Below are positions 25,063 to 33,861 of a stretch of DNA of 64,000 nucleotides, in pieces. Position 1 is the first letter of the stretch; each line of letters begins with the position of its first letter. The position numbers were made by a program, and so were the translations under genes. This DNA comes from an uncultured Lachnospiraceae bacterium (GTDB lineage Bacteria > Bacillota > Clostridia > Lachnospirales > Lachnospiraceae): contig CAKRYY010000006.1 in assembly GCA_934432885.1 (NCBI GenBank), positions 1-64,000 on the forward strand, in the 5' to 3' direction. Under the pieces are notes generated by a model that saw nothing but the letters and a program-made list of their open reading frames with translations, was not told the origin of the DNA and made no database searches.

Positions 25063-25995
25063 ATGGAACAGAATCTGAATCTTTATTATATTTTTTATAC
25101 GGTTGCCAAATGCAAAAATATTTCTACGGCAGCAGGTCAGCTCTTTATCAGCCAGCCTGCTATCAGCAAATCCATCTCCCGGCTTGAGCAGAGCCTGAAA
25201 ACCAAATTATTTACCAGAAGTTCCCGCGGCGTTGCCCTGACAATGGAGGGAGAGCTCCTTTTCCGGCAGGTAGAAACTGCTTTTTTTGCAATCCGCGAAG
25301 GGGAACAGCAGCTCCGGCGGGCAGGCGAGCTTGGCATCGGTCACCTTTCTATCGGCGTCAGCACAACGCTCTGCCGCTATGTGCTGCTTCCTTATCTGCG
25401 GGAGTTTGTCCATGCGTATCCGCATATTAAAATATCCATCTCCTGCCAGTCCAGCTACCAGACCATGAAAGCGCTTGAAAATGGAAGCGTTGACATCGGT
25501 CTCATCGGTGAGCCCACGCGTCAGACAAAGATTTCTTTTTATCCGTTAAAAGAAATTCAGGATATTTTTGTGACAACCAAAAGTTATCTCGAAAACCTGA
25601 AAAAAAGAATCGCTCTGGAGCATACGCAGGATACGCAATCCCCTTATGCCCAGGCGACCCTGATTTTACTGGATAAAGATAATCTGACGAGACAGTATGT
25701 AGACAAGTATCTCGCCAGAGATATGATTGAAAGCGACCGTTTAATAGAGGTTTCAACAATGGACCTTTTGATTGAATTTGCAAAGACTGACCTGGGCATT
25801 GCCTGCGTAATCGCCGACTTTGTTCAGGATGAGCTTGCAAGCGGACGGCTGATTCGCCTAAAATCTCCTGCCTCTATTCCAAAACGCCGCATCGGCTTTG
25901 CCTGCTATGAAGAGCATACCCAGAACGATGCCATTGAGACCTTTTTGTCCTTCCTGCGCGCGCATCTTCCAGAAGAGCCACTGTCCTCTAAATAA
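25063..25995 (+). CDS. LysR family transcriptional regulator
   Basis: 310 aa. The N-terminal winged helix shows NLYYIFYTVAKCKNISTAAGQLFISQPAISKSISRLEQSL in outline, the standard LysR helix-turn-helix, followed by the LysR substrate-binding domain (about 90-295). It is divergent from leuCD, and the 190-nt gap carries the two palindromes described separately, so it is probably the regulator of leucine isomerisation. Its last 8 nt overlap the convergent lactonase-like gene. The effector cannot be deduced. Confidence 0.95.
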   Translation: MEQNLNLYYIFYTVAKCKNISTAAGQLFISQPAISKSISRLEQSLKTKLFTRSSRGVALTMEGELLFRQVETAFFAIREGEQQLRRAGELGIGHLSIGVSTTLCRYVLLPYLREFVHAYPHIKISISCQSSYQTMKALENGSVDIGLIGEPTRQTKISFYPLKEIQDIFVTTKSYLENLKKRIALEHTQDTQSPYAQATLILLDKDNLTRQYVDKYLARDMIESDRLIEVSTMDLLIEFAKTDLGIACVIADFVQDELASGRLIRLKSPASIPKRRIGFACYEEHTQNDAIETFLSFLRAHLPEEPLSSK

Positions 25996-27049
25996 GCTTT
26001 TGGAAAATGATACAGTTGGGCTTATCCACCGGCAGCTCTTTTCCATTCATCACAAGCAGCCCTTTTTCCAAGTTTACGCTGAAAAAGGTCATATTGTTGG
26101 ACTCATGATTTAAGGACACAATATGTCTCATATCCGGAAAGAAGTTGGCATCCTTTGGATAATCTCCGCTGATTGGCAGGCAGAGTCTCTTTTCCAGCTC
26201 CCCTGTAAAATGATTGACCTTATAAACCACAACACTGTTGTCTCCCGCATTGGAGCTTATCAGATAATTATCATCTGATGAAAAATTCAGCGCACAGGCT
26301 GCAGAGCCTCCCGCATGGTAATCATTCAGTGTGGATACCGTCTGTATCTTTTCAAATTCCGGATTGCCCTTTACCTCTTTATAGCTGTAAACATCTATGA
26401 TATTTTTGAGTTCATGGACGATATAGAGAAATTTGCCGTCTTTGGTAAATTTCACATGTCTGGGCGCCGATTCTATCTCACTGCGGATAACGTCAATCAG
26501 CTTTACCTTTCCGCTCTGTCCGTTAAAACGGTATACATTGACATGATCCATGCCAAGATCCGCAGCCAGCAGATATTTATTATCTCTCGTCATCTTAACG
26601 CAGCTGATATGTGGTCTGAAATTGCGCTCAGCAATGCTTCCCATTCCCTTATGGTAAACCTCATCCGTGATTTCCCCAACGCTTCCATCCTCTAACAGAC
26701 GAAGCACGGTAAGCTTTCCATCATGATAGCCTGCAACAAAAAGGTACTGGTCGCTGTAATCTGTTGAAAGATAGCAGCCACGCATACCATTGATAGAGGC
26801 ATGGTTCAATGTTGAAAGCTCACCTGTCTTATGGTCAATTTTATATGCCTCCACACCGGTATCCGTAATGGAATACAGAAATTTCTGATTGTGGGAAATG
26901 GTTACATAGGAAGAATTTGTAATCTTTACCTGATCCTTTTCGATAAACCGCCCGTTTTCCATATCAACATCATAAATCTTTATGCCGTGATCATCTCCCA
27001 TTGTATAGGTAGAAACATAGGCAACATAACGTTCTTTTTTCTTTTCCAT
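25988..27049 (-). CDS. Lactonase family beta-propeller protein
   Basis: 353 aa. Repeated blades of the form Y-V-T-I-S-x-N-x-K-F-L-Y and FTKDGKFLYIVHELKNIIDVYSY match the 6-phosphogluconolactonase (Pgl, lactonase) seven-bladed propeller, with HISCVKMTRDNKYLLAADLGMDHVNVY in the conserved centre. No signal peptide is seen. Family members hydrolyse 6-phosphogluconolactone, but many are of unknown substrate. It has GGAGG before ATG and its own promoter (27085-27113). It is monocistronic and its 3' end overlaps lysR by 8 nt tail to tail. Confidence 0.85.
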   Translation of the reverse strand: MEKKKERYVAYVSTYTMGDDHGIKIYDVDMENGRFIEKDQVKITNSSYVTISHNQKFLYSITDTGVEAYKIDHKTGELSTLNHASINGMRGCYLSTDYSDQYLFVAGYHDGKLTVLRLLEDGSVGEITDEVYHKGMGSIAERNFRPHISCVKMTRDNKYLLAADLGMDHVNVYRFNGQSGKVKLIDVIRSEIESAPRHVKFTKDGKFLYIVHELKNIIDVYSYKEVKGNPEFEKIQTVSTLNDYHAGGSAACALNFSSDDNYLISSNAGDNSVVVYKVNHFTGELEKRLCLPISGDYPKDANFFPDMRHIVSLNHESNNMTFFSVNLEKGLLVMNGKELPVDKPNCIIFQKLI

Positions 27050-27084
27050 ATCTGCCTCCGATAAGGTTTATTAGTATACTAATC

Positions 27085-27113
27085 AGTATACCACACTACG
27101 AATTTCCTCTCAA
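27085..27113 (-). promoter_or_regulatory. Promoter of the lactonase-like gene
   Basis: On the minus strand TTGAGA (27108-27113), 17 nt, TATACT (27085-27090). The -10 lies in a repeat: AGTATAC occurs at 27073 and 27085, forming two adjacent near-palindromes over the start region. Confidence 0.6.
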
Positions 27114-27157
27114 TAGCGGTAGTCTGTAAAATTTGTTTATAATTTTAAGATTTCTCG

Positions 27158-27185
27158 TTGACAATGCGTGCAAATGCTTTATAAT
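27158..27185 (+). promoter_or_regulatory. Promoter of the XRE-cupin/pot operon
   Basis: TTGACA (27158-27163), 16 nt, TATAAT (27180-27185): both hexamers are consensus. A palindrome GTTTA-N7-TAAAC at 27200-27216 lies just after the start point. Confidence 0.8.
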
Positions 27186-27252
27186 ATGTATCAGCGTTTG
27201 TTTAGTTTTAGTAAACTTTATGTTTATTATCACTACTTTTCAGGAGACTTTC

Positions 27253-27792
27253 ATGAGTATAGGAAATAAGATTAAACAATTAAGAATACAAAAGAGTCTG
27301 ACACAGGAAGAATTAGCCGACCGCGCCGAGCTTTCCAAGGGATTCATTTCCCAGCTTGAGCGGGATTTAACTTCTCCTTCCATTGCCACTTTGGTTGATA
27401 TTCTGCAGTGTCTCGGCACTGATTTAAAGGATTTCTTCAATGAGGAAACCGAGGAACAGATTGTTTTTCATAAAGAAGATTATTTTGAAAAGCTGGAATC
27501 GGAACGAAGCTGCAAAACGGAATGGATTATTCCAAATGCCCAGAAAAACATCATGGAGCCAATCCGGCTGACACTGGAGGCAGGCGGCTCTACTTACCCT
27601 GACAATCCCCATGAGGGCGAGGAATTCGGTTATGTGCTTTCCGGCAGCATCACGCTGCACCTCGGCAAAAAATCATATCCGGTAAAAAAGGGAGAATCCT
27701 TCTATTTCACTCCCGCAGCAACACACTATATTGAATGTGGAAAGAAATGCGGCGCTGTTGTTATCTGGGTCAGCAGCCCTCCCAGCTTTTAG
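27253..27792 (+). CDS. XRE-cupin transcriptional regulator (PuuR-like)
   Basis: 179 aa. An N-terminal XRE helix-turn-helix ([33 protein letters not shown]) is joined to a C-terminal cupin ([42 protein letters not shown]). PuuR-type proteins of this layout sense polyamines or related small molecules. ATG at 27253 is chosen for its CAGGAG site; the frame starting at 27133 would include the promoter. It begins the operon with potABCD, so polyamine-responsive control is likely. Confidence 0.93.
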   Translation: MSIGNKIKQLRIQKSLTQEELADRAELSKGFISQLERDLTSPSIATLVDILQCLGTDLKDFFNEETEEQIVFHKEDYFEKLESERSCKTEWIIPNAQKNIMEPIRLTLEAGGSTYPDNPHEGEEFGYVLSGSITLHLGKKSYPVKKGESFYFTPAATHYIECGKKCGAVVIWVSSPPSF

Positions 27793-27821
27793 CCCAGACT
27801 CACATAAGGAGGAATTTTATT

Positions 27822-28892
27822 TTGAATAAACTGATTGATTTACAGCATATTACAAAATCCTATGACGGCACGCTTGTTCTTGACGATATGAGTCTGTACA
27901 TACGGGAAAATGAATTTCTGACGCTCCTTGGTCCCAGCGGCTGCGGCAAAACGACTACGCTGCGTATCATCGGCGGCTTTGAGCATCCGGATCAGGGAAA
28001 GGTTATTTTTGACGGAACCGATATTACCTCCTGCCCGCCCAATAAGCGTCAGCTTAATACCGTTTTTCAGAAATATGCCCTTTTTCCGCATATAACGATT
28101 GGTGAAAATATTGCTTTCGGGCTTCGTATCAAAAATAAACCGAAAAATTATATCAAAGACAAAATCCGTTATGCACTTAAGCTGGTAAACCTGGAGGGCT
28201 ACGAAAACCGGATGCCGGATTCCTTAAGCGGCGGTCAGCAGCAGCGTATTGCCATCGCCCGCGCTATTGTCAATGAGCCAAAGATTCTGCTTCTGGATGA
28301 ACCGCTTGGCGCATTGGATTTAAAGCTCCGACAGGATATGCAGTACGAGCTGATCCGTCTGAAAAATGAGCTTGGCATCACGTTTATTTATGTAACACAC
28401 GATCAGGAAGAGGCGCTTACCATGTCCGATACCATCGTCGTTATGAATCAGGGGTATATCCAGCAGATTGGAACACCGGAAAAGATTTACAATGAGCCTG
28501 AAAATGCTTTTGTTGCAGACTTTATCGGTGACAGTAATATCATAGATGCCGTTATGGTAAGGGATGAGCTGGTGGAAATCCTTGGCGCACGCTTTGCCTG
28601 CGTAGACAAGGACTTTGGTGAAAACCGCCCTGTCGACGTTGTTATCCGTCCTGAGGATGTAGAGCTGGTTCGTCCAGAGGAAGGCACGATTTGCGGCGTT
28701 GTCTCTCATGTCATCTTCAAGGGCGTCCATTATGAAATGGAAGTTATGGCAAATGGCTTTGAATGGCTTGTACAGTCTACAAAGATGTTCCCTGTCGGCA
28801 CAAAGGTTGGTATTTCGGTAGACCCGTTCAATATCCAGATTATGAACAAACCGGAATCCGAAGATGAGGAGGCAATCGGAGTCGATGAATAA
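27822..28892 (+). CDS. potA: Spermidine/putrescine ABC transporter ATPase PotA
   Basis: 356 aa from a TTG start with AAGGAGG 9 nt upstream; the open frame begins earlier but inside the regulator gene. Walker [11 protein letters not shown] (37-46), the Q-loop, signature LSGGQQQR, Walker [12 protein letters not shown] and the H-loop ([14 protein letters not shown]) are intact. The C-terminal TOBE domain (from about 270, [13 protein letters not shown]) is typical of PotA. It energises polyamine uptake with PotB and PotC. Confidence 0.96.
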   Translation: MNKLIDLQHITKSYDGTLVLDDMSLYIRENEFLTLLGPSGCGKTTTLRIIGGFEHPDQGKVIFDGTDITSCPPNKRQLNTVFQKYALFPHITIGENIAFGLRIKNKPKNYIKDKIRYALKLVNLEGYENRMPDSLSGGQQQRIAIARAIVNEPKILLLDEPLGALDLKLRQDMQYELIRLKNELGITFIYVTHDQEEALTMSDTIVVMNQGYIQQIGTPEKIYNEPENAFVADFIGDSNIIDAVMVRDELVEILGARFACVDKDFGENRPVDVVIRPEDVELVRPEEGTICGVVSHVIFKGVHYEMEVMANGFEWLVQSTKMFPVGTKVGISVDPFNIQIMNKPESEDEEAIGVDE

Positions 28893-29697
28893 AAAAACGC
28901 TTTCCTGCCCTTACCTGTTCTGGGCAATCGCTTTTATCGTCATTCCGCTCTGCATGGTAATTTACTATGGACTGACCGATAAAACCGGTGCTTTTACCCT
29001 GGAAAATATTATGACAATCGCAACTGCAGAGCATGCAAAGGCGCTCTGGCTCTCTATTGAATTGTCCATTGTCAGCACCATTATCTGCTTTTTGCTGGCA
29101 TATCCACTTGCGATGATTCTTACAGGGCTGAACGTCAATCAGCACAGCTTTATTGTCGTTATCTTTATTCTTCCGATGTGGATGAATTTTCTGCTTCGTA
29201 CGCTTGCATGGCAGACCTTATTGGAAAAAACCGGCGTTATCAACGGCATCCTGCATTTTCTGCATCTGCCTTCTTTGGAAATTATCAATACGCCGGCTGC
29301 TATCATTCTCGGCATGGTTTACAATTTTCTGCCGTTTATGGTACTGCCGCTTTATAATGTACTGATAAAAATTGACAAAAATGTTTTGAATGCAGCACGG
29401 GACCTTGGGGCAAATGAAGTCCAGACCTTCCTTCGCGTCACGCTCCCTCTTTCGGTTCCCGGCATCATCAGCGGCGTTACCATGGTCTTTATTCCTGCGC
29501 TGACAACCTTCGTTATCAGCACGCTGCTTGGTGGAAGCAAGATTCTTCTGATTGGAAATGTAATTGAACAGGAATTTACGCAGACCGGCAACTGGCATCT
29601 TGGCAGCGGTCTTTCCATTGTCCTGATGATTTTTATTCTTGTCAATATGGCGGCGGAGGCTATTTTTGACAAAGACGGCGAGGGAACTGCCCTATGA
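28885..29697 (+). CDS. potB: Spermidine/putrescine ABC transporter permease PotB
   Basis: 270 aa with six membrane segments and the binding-protein-dependent EAA loop ([25 protein letters not shown]). The first segment begins [21 protein letters not shown] as in other PotB proteins. The ATG at 28885 overlaps the potA stop by 8 nt; an in-frame ATG at 28864 is an alternative. It overlaps potC by 4 nt. Confidence 0.95.
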   Translation: MNKKTLSCPYLFWAIAFIVIPLCMVIYYGLTDKTGAFTLENIMTIATAEHAKALWLSIELSIVSTIICFLLAYPLAMILTGLNVNQHSFIVVIFILPMWMNFLLRTLAWQTLLEKTGVINGILHFLHLPSLEIINTPAAIILGMVYNFLPFMVLPLYNVLIKIDKNVLNAARDLGANEVQTFLRVTLPLSVPGIISGVTMVFIPALTTFVISTLLGGSKILLIGNVIEQEFTQTGNWHLGSGLSIVLMIFILVNMAAEAIFDKDGEGTAL

Positions 29698-30485
29698 AAA
29701 ATGCACTGAAAAAAGTTTATATTTCCCTGATTATCCTGTTTTTGTACGCTCCGATTCTGACACTCATCGTACTTTCCTTTAACGCCAGCAAAACAAGGGC
29801 GAAATGGGGAGGCTTTACCCTAAAATGGTATCGCTCCATGTTTGAAAATGAGGCAATCCTTCAGGCTCTTTCCAATACGCTGATTATTGCCCTGCTCTCC
29901 GCTTTGATTGCAACTATCATCGGAACGATTGCAAGTATTTCCATGCAGGCAATGCGGCGCAGAAACAGAGCTGTTTTGATGGGCATTACCAATATCCCGA
30001 TGCTCAATGCCGATATTGTTACGGGAATTTCCCTGATGCTTTTATTTCTTACACTTGGCGTAAAGTTTGGTTTTATGACCATTTTGCTCTCTCATATTAC
30101 CTTTAACATTCCTTACGTCATCCTAAGCGTCACGCCCCGTATGAAGCAGTTAAATCCCAGCATCTATGAGGCTGCACTTGATTTGGGGGCTTCCCATACG
30201 CAGGCATTTTTTAAGGTGGTATTTCCAGACCTTCTTCCCGGCATCCTTTCCGGCTTTCTCATGGCATTTACGATGTCATTGGATGATTTTATCATTACAC
30301 ACTTTACGAAGGGTCCCGGTATTGATACGCTTTCTACCAAAATCTATACCGAGGTCAAAAAAGGAATCAAACCGGAAATGTATTCTCTTTCCACACTGAT
30401 TTTTGTTACGGTTCTGATTCTGCTTTTTCTTGTAAACAGAACACCAAACGGAAAAAAAGCAGAACAAAACATATCTATTCATTGA
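29694..30485 (+). CDS. potC: Spermidine/putrescine ABC transporter permease PotC
   Basis: 263 aa with six membrane segments. It shows YAPILTLIVLSFNASK and the EAA loop AALDLGASHTQAFFKVVFPDLLPGI, then MSLDDFIITHFTKGPG, a segment highly typical of PotC. It is coupled to potB by an ATGA overlap and precedes potD by 13 nt. Confidence 0.96.
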   Translation: MKNALKKVYISLIILFLYAPILTLIVLSFNASKTRAKWGGFTLKWYRSMFENEAILQALSNTLIIALLSALIATIIGTIASISMQAMRRRNRAVLMGITNIPMLNADIVTGISLMLLFLTLGVKFGFMTILLSHITFNIPYVILSVTPRMKQLNPSIYEAALDLGASHTQAFFKVVFPDLLPGILSGFLMAFTMSLDDFIITHFTKGPGIDTLSTKIYTEVKKGIKPEMYSLSTLIFVTVLILLFLVNRTPNGKKAEQNISIH

Positions 30486-30498
30486 GGAGGAAATGATT

Positions 30499-31557
30499 AT
30501 GAAAAAAATGCTCTTGGCTGCGCTCTCGCTTTCGCTCTGCGCACTCTCACTTACTGCCTGCGGTGCAAAAAGTGGGGAAAATGGAGAAGTCGTTGTTTAC
30601 AACTGGGGCGAATATATCGACCCGGATGTGCTCACTTCTTTTGAAGAAGAAACTGGCATCAAGGTTATCTATGACGAATTTGAAACCAATGAAATCATGT
30701 ATCCAAAGGTAGAAGCAGGCGCGTCTTCCTACGATGTTGTCTGCCCCTCTGATTATATGATTAAAAAAATGATCGATAATGACCTGCTTGCAAAGTTAAA
30801 TTTTGATAACATCCCCAACGCAAAAAAATATATTGGTGCCCAGTATTTTGAGCAGTCAAAGGAATTCGACCCGGAAAACGCCTACTCAATCCCCTACTGC
30901 TGGGGAACTGTCGGTATTCTCTACAATAAAACGATGGTAACAGAGCCTGTTGATTCCTGGGACATTCTCTGGAACGATGCTTACGCAGACAATATTCTGA
31001 TGCAGGATTCTGTCAGGGATGCTTTCATGGTTGCATTAAAGCGCAATGGAAATTCCATGAACTCTCTGAATCCTGATGAATTAAACGCTGCAAAGGATGC
31101 ACTGGTTGCACAGAAACCACTCGTGCAGGCGTATGTCATTGACCAGGTACGTGATAAGATGATAGGAAATGAAGCAGCACTTGGCGTAATCTATTCCGGC
31201 GAAGCAATCTATACCCAGCGTGAAAATCCTGATTTGGAATATGTCATTCCCAAGGAAGGCACCAATGTCTGGATTGATTCCTGGGTTATGTTAAAGAATG
31301 CACCAAACAAAGAAAACGCCGAAAAATTTATCGACTATATGTGCCGTCCTGAAATTGCTCTTAAGAATTTTGAATATATTACCTATTCCACACCAAATGA
31401 CGGTGCGCGTGAGCTTATCGAGGATGAGGATATTAAAAACTCCAAGATTGCCTTCCCGGACCTCTCCAAGTATAACAATCTGGAAACCTTCTCCTATCTC
31501 GGCGAAGATGGTGACGCTCTCTACAATGAGCTTTGGAAGGAAGTAAAATCTAATTAA
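30499..31557 (+). CDS. potD: Spermidine/putrescine-binding lipoprotein PotD
   Basis: 352 aa. A lipoprotein signal peptide ends at LTAC with Cys21 as the lipidated residue. The mature protein shows VVVYNWGEYIDPDVLTSFEEETGI, the conserved PotD start, and VVCPSDYMI and YWGTVGILYN-like loops (here YCWGTVGILYN). The ATG at 30499 has GAGGAGG 8 nt upstream; the ATG at 30493 is too close to that site. It captures polyamines outside the membrane for PotABC. Confidence 0.96.
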   Translation: MKKMLLAALSLSLCALSLTACGAKSGENGEVVVYNWGEYIDPDVLTSFEEETGIKVIYDEFETNEIMYPKVEAGASSYDVVCPSDYMIKKMIDNDLLAKLNFDNIPNAKKYIGAQYFEQSKEFDPENAYSIPYCWGTVGILYNKTMVTEPVDSWDILWNDAYADNILMQDSVRDAFMVALKRNGNSMNSLNPDELNAAKDALVAQKPLVQAYVIDQVRDKMIGNEAALGVIYSGEAIYTQRENPDLEYVIPKEGTNVWIDSWVMLKNAPNKENAEKFIDYMCRPEIALKNFEYITYSTPNDGARELIEDEDIKNSKIAFPDLSKYNNLETFSYLGEDGDALYNELWKEVKSN

Positions 31558-31576
31558 GTGACAGGTCACGAATACA

Positions 31577-31615
31577 AAAAGCAGGCGGTATCCAAAAGGA
31601 TGCCGCCTGTTTTTA
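31577..31615. terminator. Bidirectional terminator between potD and trpS
   Basis: CAGGCGGTATCC pairs with GGATGCCGCCTG (one G-U), loop AAAA, flanked by AAAAAG on the left and TTTTT on the right, so it can serve both convergent genes. Confidence 0.93.
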
Positions 31616-31640
31616 TTGTCTGGTATGAAAGAACTGTCTG

Positions 31641-32651
31641 TTACCGGATGCGTTCCGGGAAGCCAATCTTTTTCTGAACCTTACGCAGCGTTTTCGTTGC
31701 ATAATAATCCGCTTTCTCAGCGTTCTTTTTGATAACGCCGTCAATATATGCCTTATCCTTTGACAGCTCTGCGAATCTCTCCTGCAAGGGCTTCAATACG
31801 CCGACAACGGCTTCTCCAACCGCCATCTTAAAGTCACCATATCCCATACCGGAAAACTCAGCTACAGTCTCCTGCGGTGTCTTTCCAGTGCAGGCACAGT
31901 AAATATCAATCAGATTGCGGATACCCGGCTGCTCATCACGATATGCAATATTAGCTTCAGAATCGGTCACAGCACGTTTGAATTTCCGAATTACCGTATC
32001 CGCATCATCCATCAGATAAATGCTGCCGTTAGGATTCTCATCTGATTTTGACATCTTTTTCGCCGGGTCCTGCAGACTCATAATCTTTGCGCCAACCTTA
32101 CCGACATACGGCTCCGGCATCGTAAACACATCGCCGTAAATACCATTAAACCGCTGTGCAATATCCCGCGTAATCTCCAGATGCTGAAGCTGGTCCTTTC
32201 CTACCGGAACCACATCCGCCTGATAAAGCAGAATATCAGCCGCCATCAGCACCGGATAGGTATACAGTCCTGCATTGATATTATCTGCATGCTTTGCCGC
32301 CTTATCCTTGAACTGCGTCATGCGGTTTAACTCTCCCATATAGGTAAAGCAGTTTAAAATCCACGCAAGCTCGGCATGACCGGATACATGAGACTGATAA
32401 TAAATACAGTTTTTCTCCGGATCAAGTCCGGCTGCAATATATAATGTAAGAAGATTTCTCGCACGCTTTCTCAGCTCCGCAGGGTCCTGCCGAATTGTAA
32501 TCGAGTGCATGTCTACTACAGAATAAAAGCACTCGTACTCATCACTTAAGGAAACCCAGTTTTTAAGAGCTCCCAGATAATTTCCAAGCGTCAGATTTCC
32601 CGTCGCCTGCATGCCGCTGAAAAGCACTTTTTTATCGCCTATCATAAACAA
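31641..32651 (-). CDS. trpS: Tryptophan--tRNA ligase
   Basis: 336 aa. Class I synthetase that charges tRNA-Trp. The HIGH-like motif is GNLTLGNY after FSGMQATG, and KMSKS appears as KMSKSDENPNG. The core is normal for bacterial TrpRS. Starts at 32651 or 32645 are possible. There is no T-box (no GGTGGTACC-like element) upstream, only repeats and hairpins. Confidence 0.98.
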   Translation of the reverse strand: MFMIGDKKVLFSGMQATGNLTLGNYLGALKNWVSLSDEYECFYSVVDMHSITIRQDPAELRKRARNLLTLYIAAGLDPEKNCIYYQSHVSGHAELAWILNCFTYMGELNRMTQFKDKAAKHADNINAGLYTYPVLMAADILLYQADVVPVGKDQLQHLEITRDIAQRFNGIYGDVFTMPEPYVGKVGAKIMSLQDPAKKMSKSDENPNGSIYLMDDADTVIRKFKRAVTDSEANIAYRDEQPGIRNLIDIYCACTGKTPQETVAEFSGMGYGDFKMAVGEAVVGVLKPLQERFAELSKDKAYIDGVIKKNAEKADYYATKTLRKVQKKIGFPERIR

Positions 32652-32724
32652 AATCCTCCGTTATCTGTCTGAATTCATACGTACTTAGTTTATCACTCCC
32701 CCTTTCTTTCGTCAATGAAAAAGA

Positions 32725-32873
32725 GTTTGCTCGCAAACTCTCTGCGCGCGAGCGGTGCCTGCAAGGCAAAATTCATCTCCGCGAGCTGCGCATCTTATTT
32801 TTCTGTAATAGGAAATTTCTCTGAATTTCCTATTACAGAAAATAAAGACCACAAGGCAGATGCCTTATGGTCC
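32725..32873. repeat. Hairpin and repeat cluster between trpS and the Cys-rich gene
   Basis: Three structures follow one another. GAGTTTGC/GCAAACTC near 32725-32742 is a tight hairpin. A segment near 32764-32791 (AGGCAAAATTCATCTCCGCG...CTGCGCAT) matches 6390-6418 at most positions. A perfect 18-bp inverted repeat (TTTCTGTAATAGGAAATT at 32800-32817, complement at 32824-32841, 6-nt loop) comes next. None resembles an insertion sequence with a gene. Confidence 0.7.
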
Positions 32874-32880
32874 TTTTCCT
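32846..32880. terminator. Terminator of the Cys-rich repeat gene
   Basis: GACCACAAGGCA pairs with TGCCTTATGGTC (one mismatch) with a 3-nt loop. T-rich sequence follows on both strands (CTTTTCC on plus, TTTATTTTC on minus). Confidence 0.75.
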
Positions 32881-32905
32881 CTTATTATTTATCTTAGTTT
32901 TTTAC

Positions 32906-33238
32906 TCAGTCTCCACAGCCACAGCCTGAATCTCCCGGAAAAACGGGTCTGGGAGGTCTCTGCTCGCCACCGCCGCAGCCACAGTCAGGCTTTGGAGGTC
33001 TTGGCGGTCTGGAATCTCCACAGCCGCAGTCAGGCTTCGGAGGTCTTGGCGGTCTCTGCTCGCCACAGCCACAGGAAGGTCTTGGCGGTCTCTGCTCGCC
33101 ACAGCCACAGGAAGGTCTTGGCGGTCTCTGCCCTCCACAGCCGCCTCCCGGTCTGTTTCCGCCGCATCCGCAGCCACAGCCACTGTTTCCGTTTTGGTTA
33201 CAGCAGCACAGTAAAATTACGAGCCATAAAATATTCAT
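32906..33238 (-). CDS. Cys-Gly/Arg-Pro repeat protein, 110 aa
   Basis: 110 aa with 17 cysteines. A short hydrophobic N-terminus ending in three cysteines (MNILWLVILLCCC) may be a membrane segment. The rest is a repeat: CGCG tetrads (at about 21, 44, 56, 71, 86 and 106) separated by arms of the type EQRPPRPS or RPPRPPKPD. Neighbouring units differ by few bases, so the array can expand or contract. The spacing suggests metal binding or disulfide cross-linking, as in spore-coat or wall proteins; no named family is recognised. AAGGAG stands 10 nt before ATG. It follows the DUF5662 gene by 62 nt. A modified-peptide precursor is unlikely because no maturase is near. Confidence 0.75.
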   Translation of the reverse strand: MNILWLVILLCCCNQNGNSGCGCGCGGNRPGGGCGGQRPPRPSCGCGEQRPPRPSCGCGEQRPPRPPKPDCGCGDSRPPRPPKPDCGCGGGEQRPPRPVFPGDSGCGCGD

Positions 33239-33300
33239 ACCTTATCCACTCCTTTTTTATATGAATATTCTATGTTTCTTTTACCGATTTGTGACAGCAG

Positions 33301-33861
33301 CTATACTTCTATATGGTAGCCGGCTGCCTTTTTGGAGCGTAAATACGCAAATGTTTCTTTCTCACCTTTTTCTGCAAGCATCTGCAGCAGCATTTCCAGC
33401 CGTGCTCTTGTGTAAGGATGCAAAAACTGCTTCATCCGCTCAGCGCCTCTTTTATAATAGGAGAGCGCATCTCTGTCCGTATAGGCCTTTCCATTGTAAA
33501 CCTTGGATGCTGCAATTCTGTCCATGAACATCTCTGCAATATAGCGGTCAGGCATTGGCACCGGCATCATTCCACTTCCGCTCTTTCCCTCATCCGCGCA
33601 GTAATCAATCCAGTATTCATAATGATGCTTATTTCTTCCCTTGTGATGCAGCCATGCTGAGGAATATCCCTTCTCCTCCCGCTCAGCATTATTGGGGCTG
33701 CGGTTTCCCTGATAATATTTGGCTCCTATCAGAAATTCCGACGGTGCATACTTTGACATGTCGTGCAGCAGTCCCTGCTTATAAAGTCCAACTGCAAAAC
33801 AGCCCCGCATTACCAGAAGCTTATGGTATGTGATTGTCTTAAAATGTTTCCAAGCCTGCAT
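33301..33861 (-). CDS. DUF5662 family protein
   Basis: 186 aa. The sequence has several histidines and aspartates in helices (GLLHDMSKYAPSEFLIGAKYYQGNRSPNN, WLHHKGRNKHHYEYWIDY), matching DUF5662, a family common in Clostridia. The HD and HH/HxxH pattern recalls HD-type metal hydrolases; that is inference. The start codon directly follows the stop of the GlgX-like gene (TAAATG), implying coupled translation. No known substrate. Confidence 0.85.
   Translation of the reverse strand: MQAWKHFKTITYHKLLVMRGCFAVGLYKQGLLHDMSKYAPSEFLIGAKYYQGNRSPNNAEREEKGYSSAWLHHKGRNKHHYEYWIDYCADEGKSGSGMMPVPMPDRYIAEMFMDRIAASKVYNGKAYTDRDALSYYKRGAERMKQFLHPYTRARLEMLLQMLAEKGEKETFAYLRSKKAAGYHIEV

Noticed and set aside
32652..32905. 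Trp T-box before trpS
   Set aside because: No GGTGGTACC-type core or antiterminator pattern; the hairpins present are repeats and a terminator.
33001..33135. Short direct repeats resembling a CRISPR or tandem array
   Set aside because: The repeats are in frame and encode the Cys-Gly/Arg-Pro units of the protein at 32906-33238; there are no unique spacers.
32906..33238. RiPP (lanthipeptide-like) precursor
   Set aside because: No maturation enzyme, protease or exporter gene lies nearby, and there is no leader/core division.
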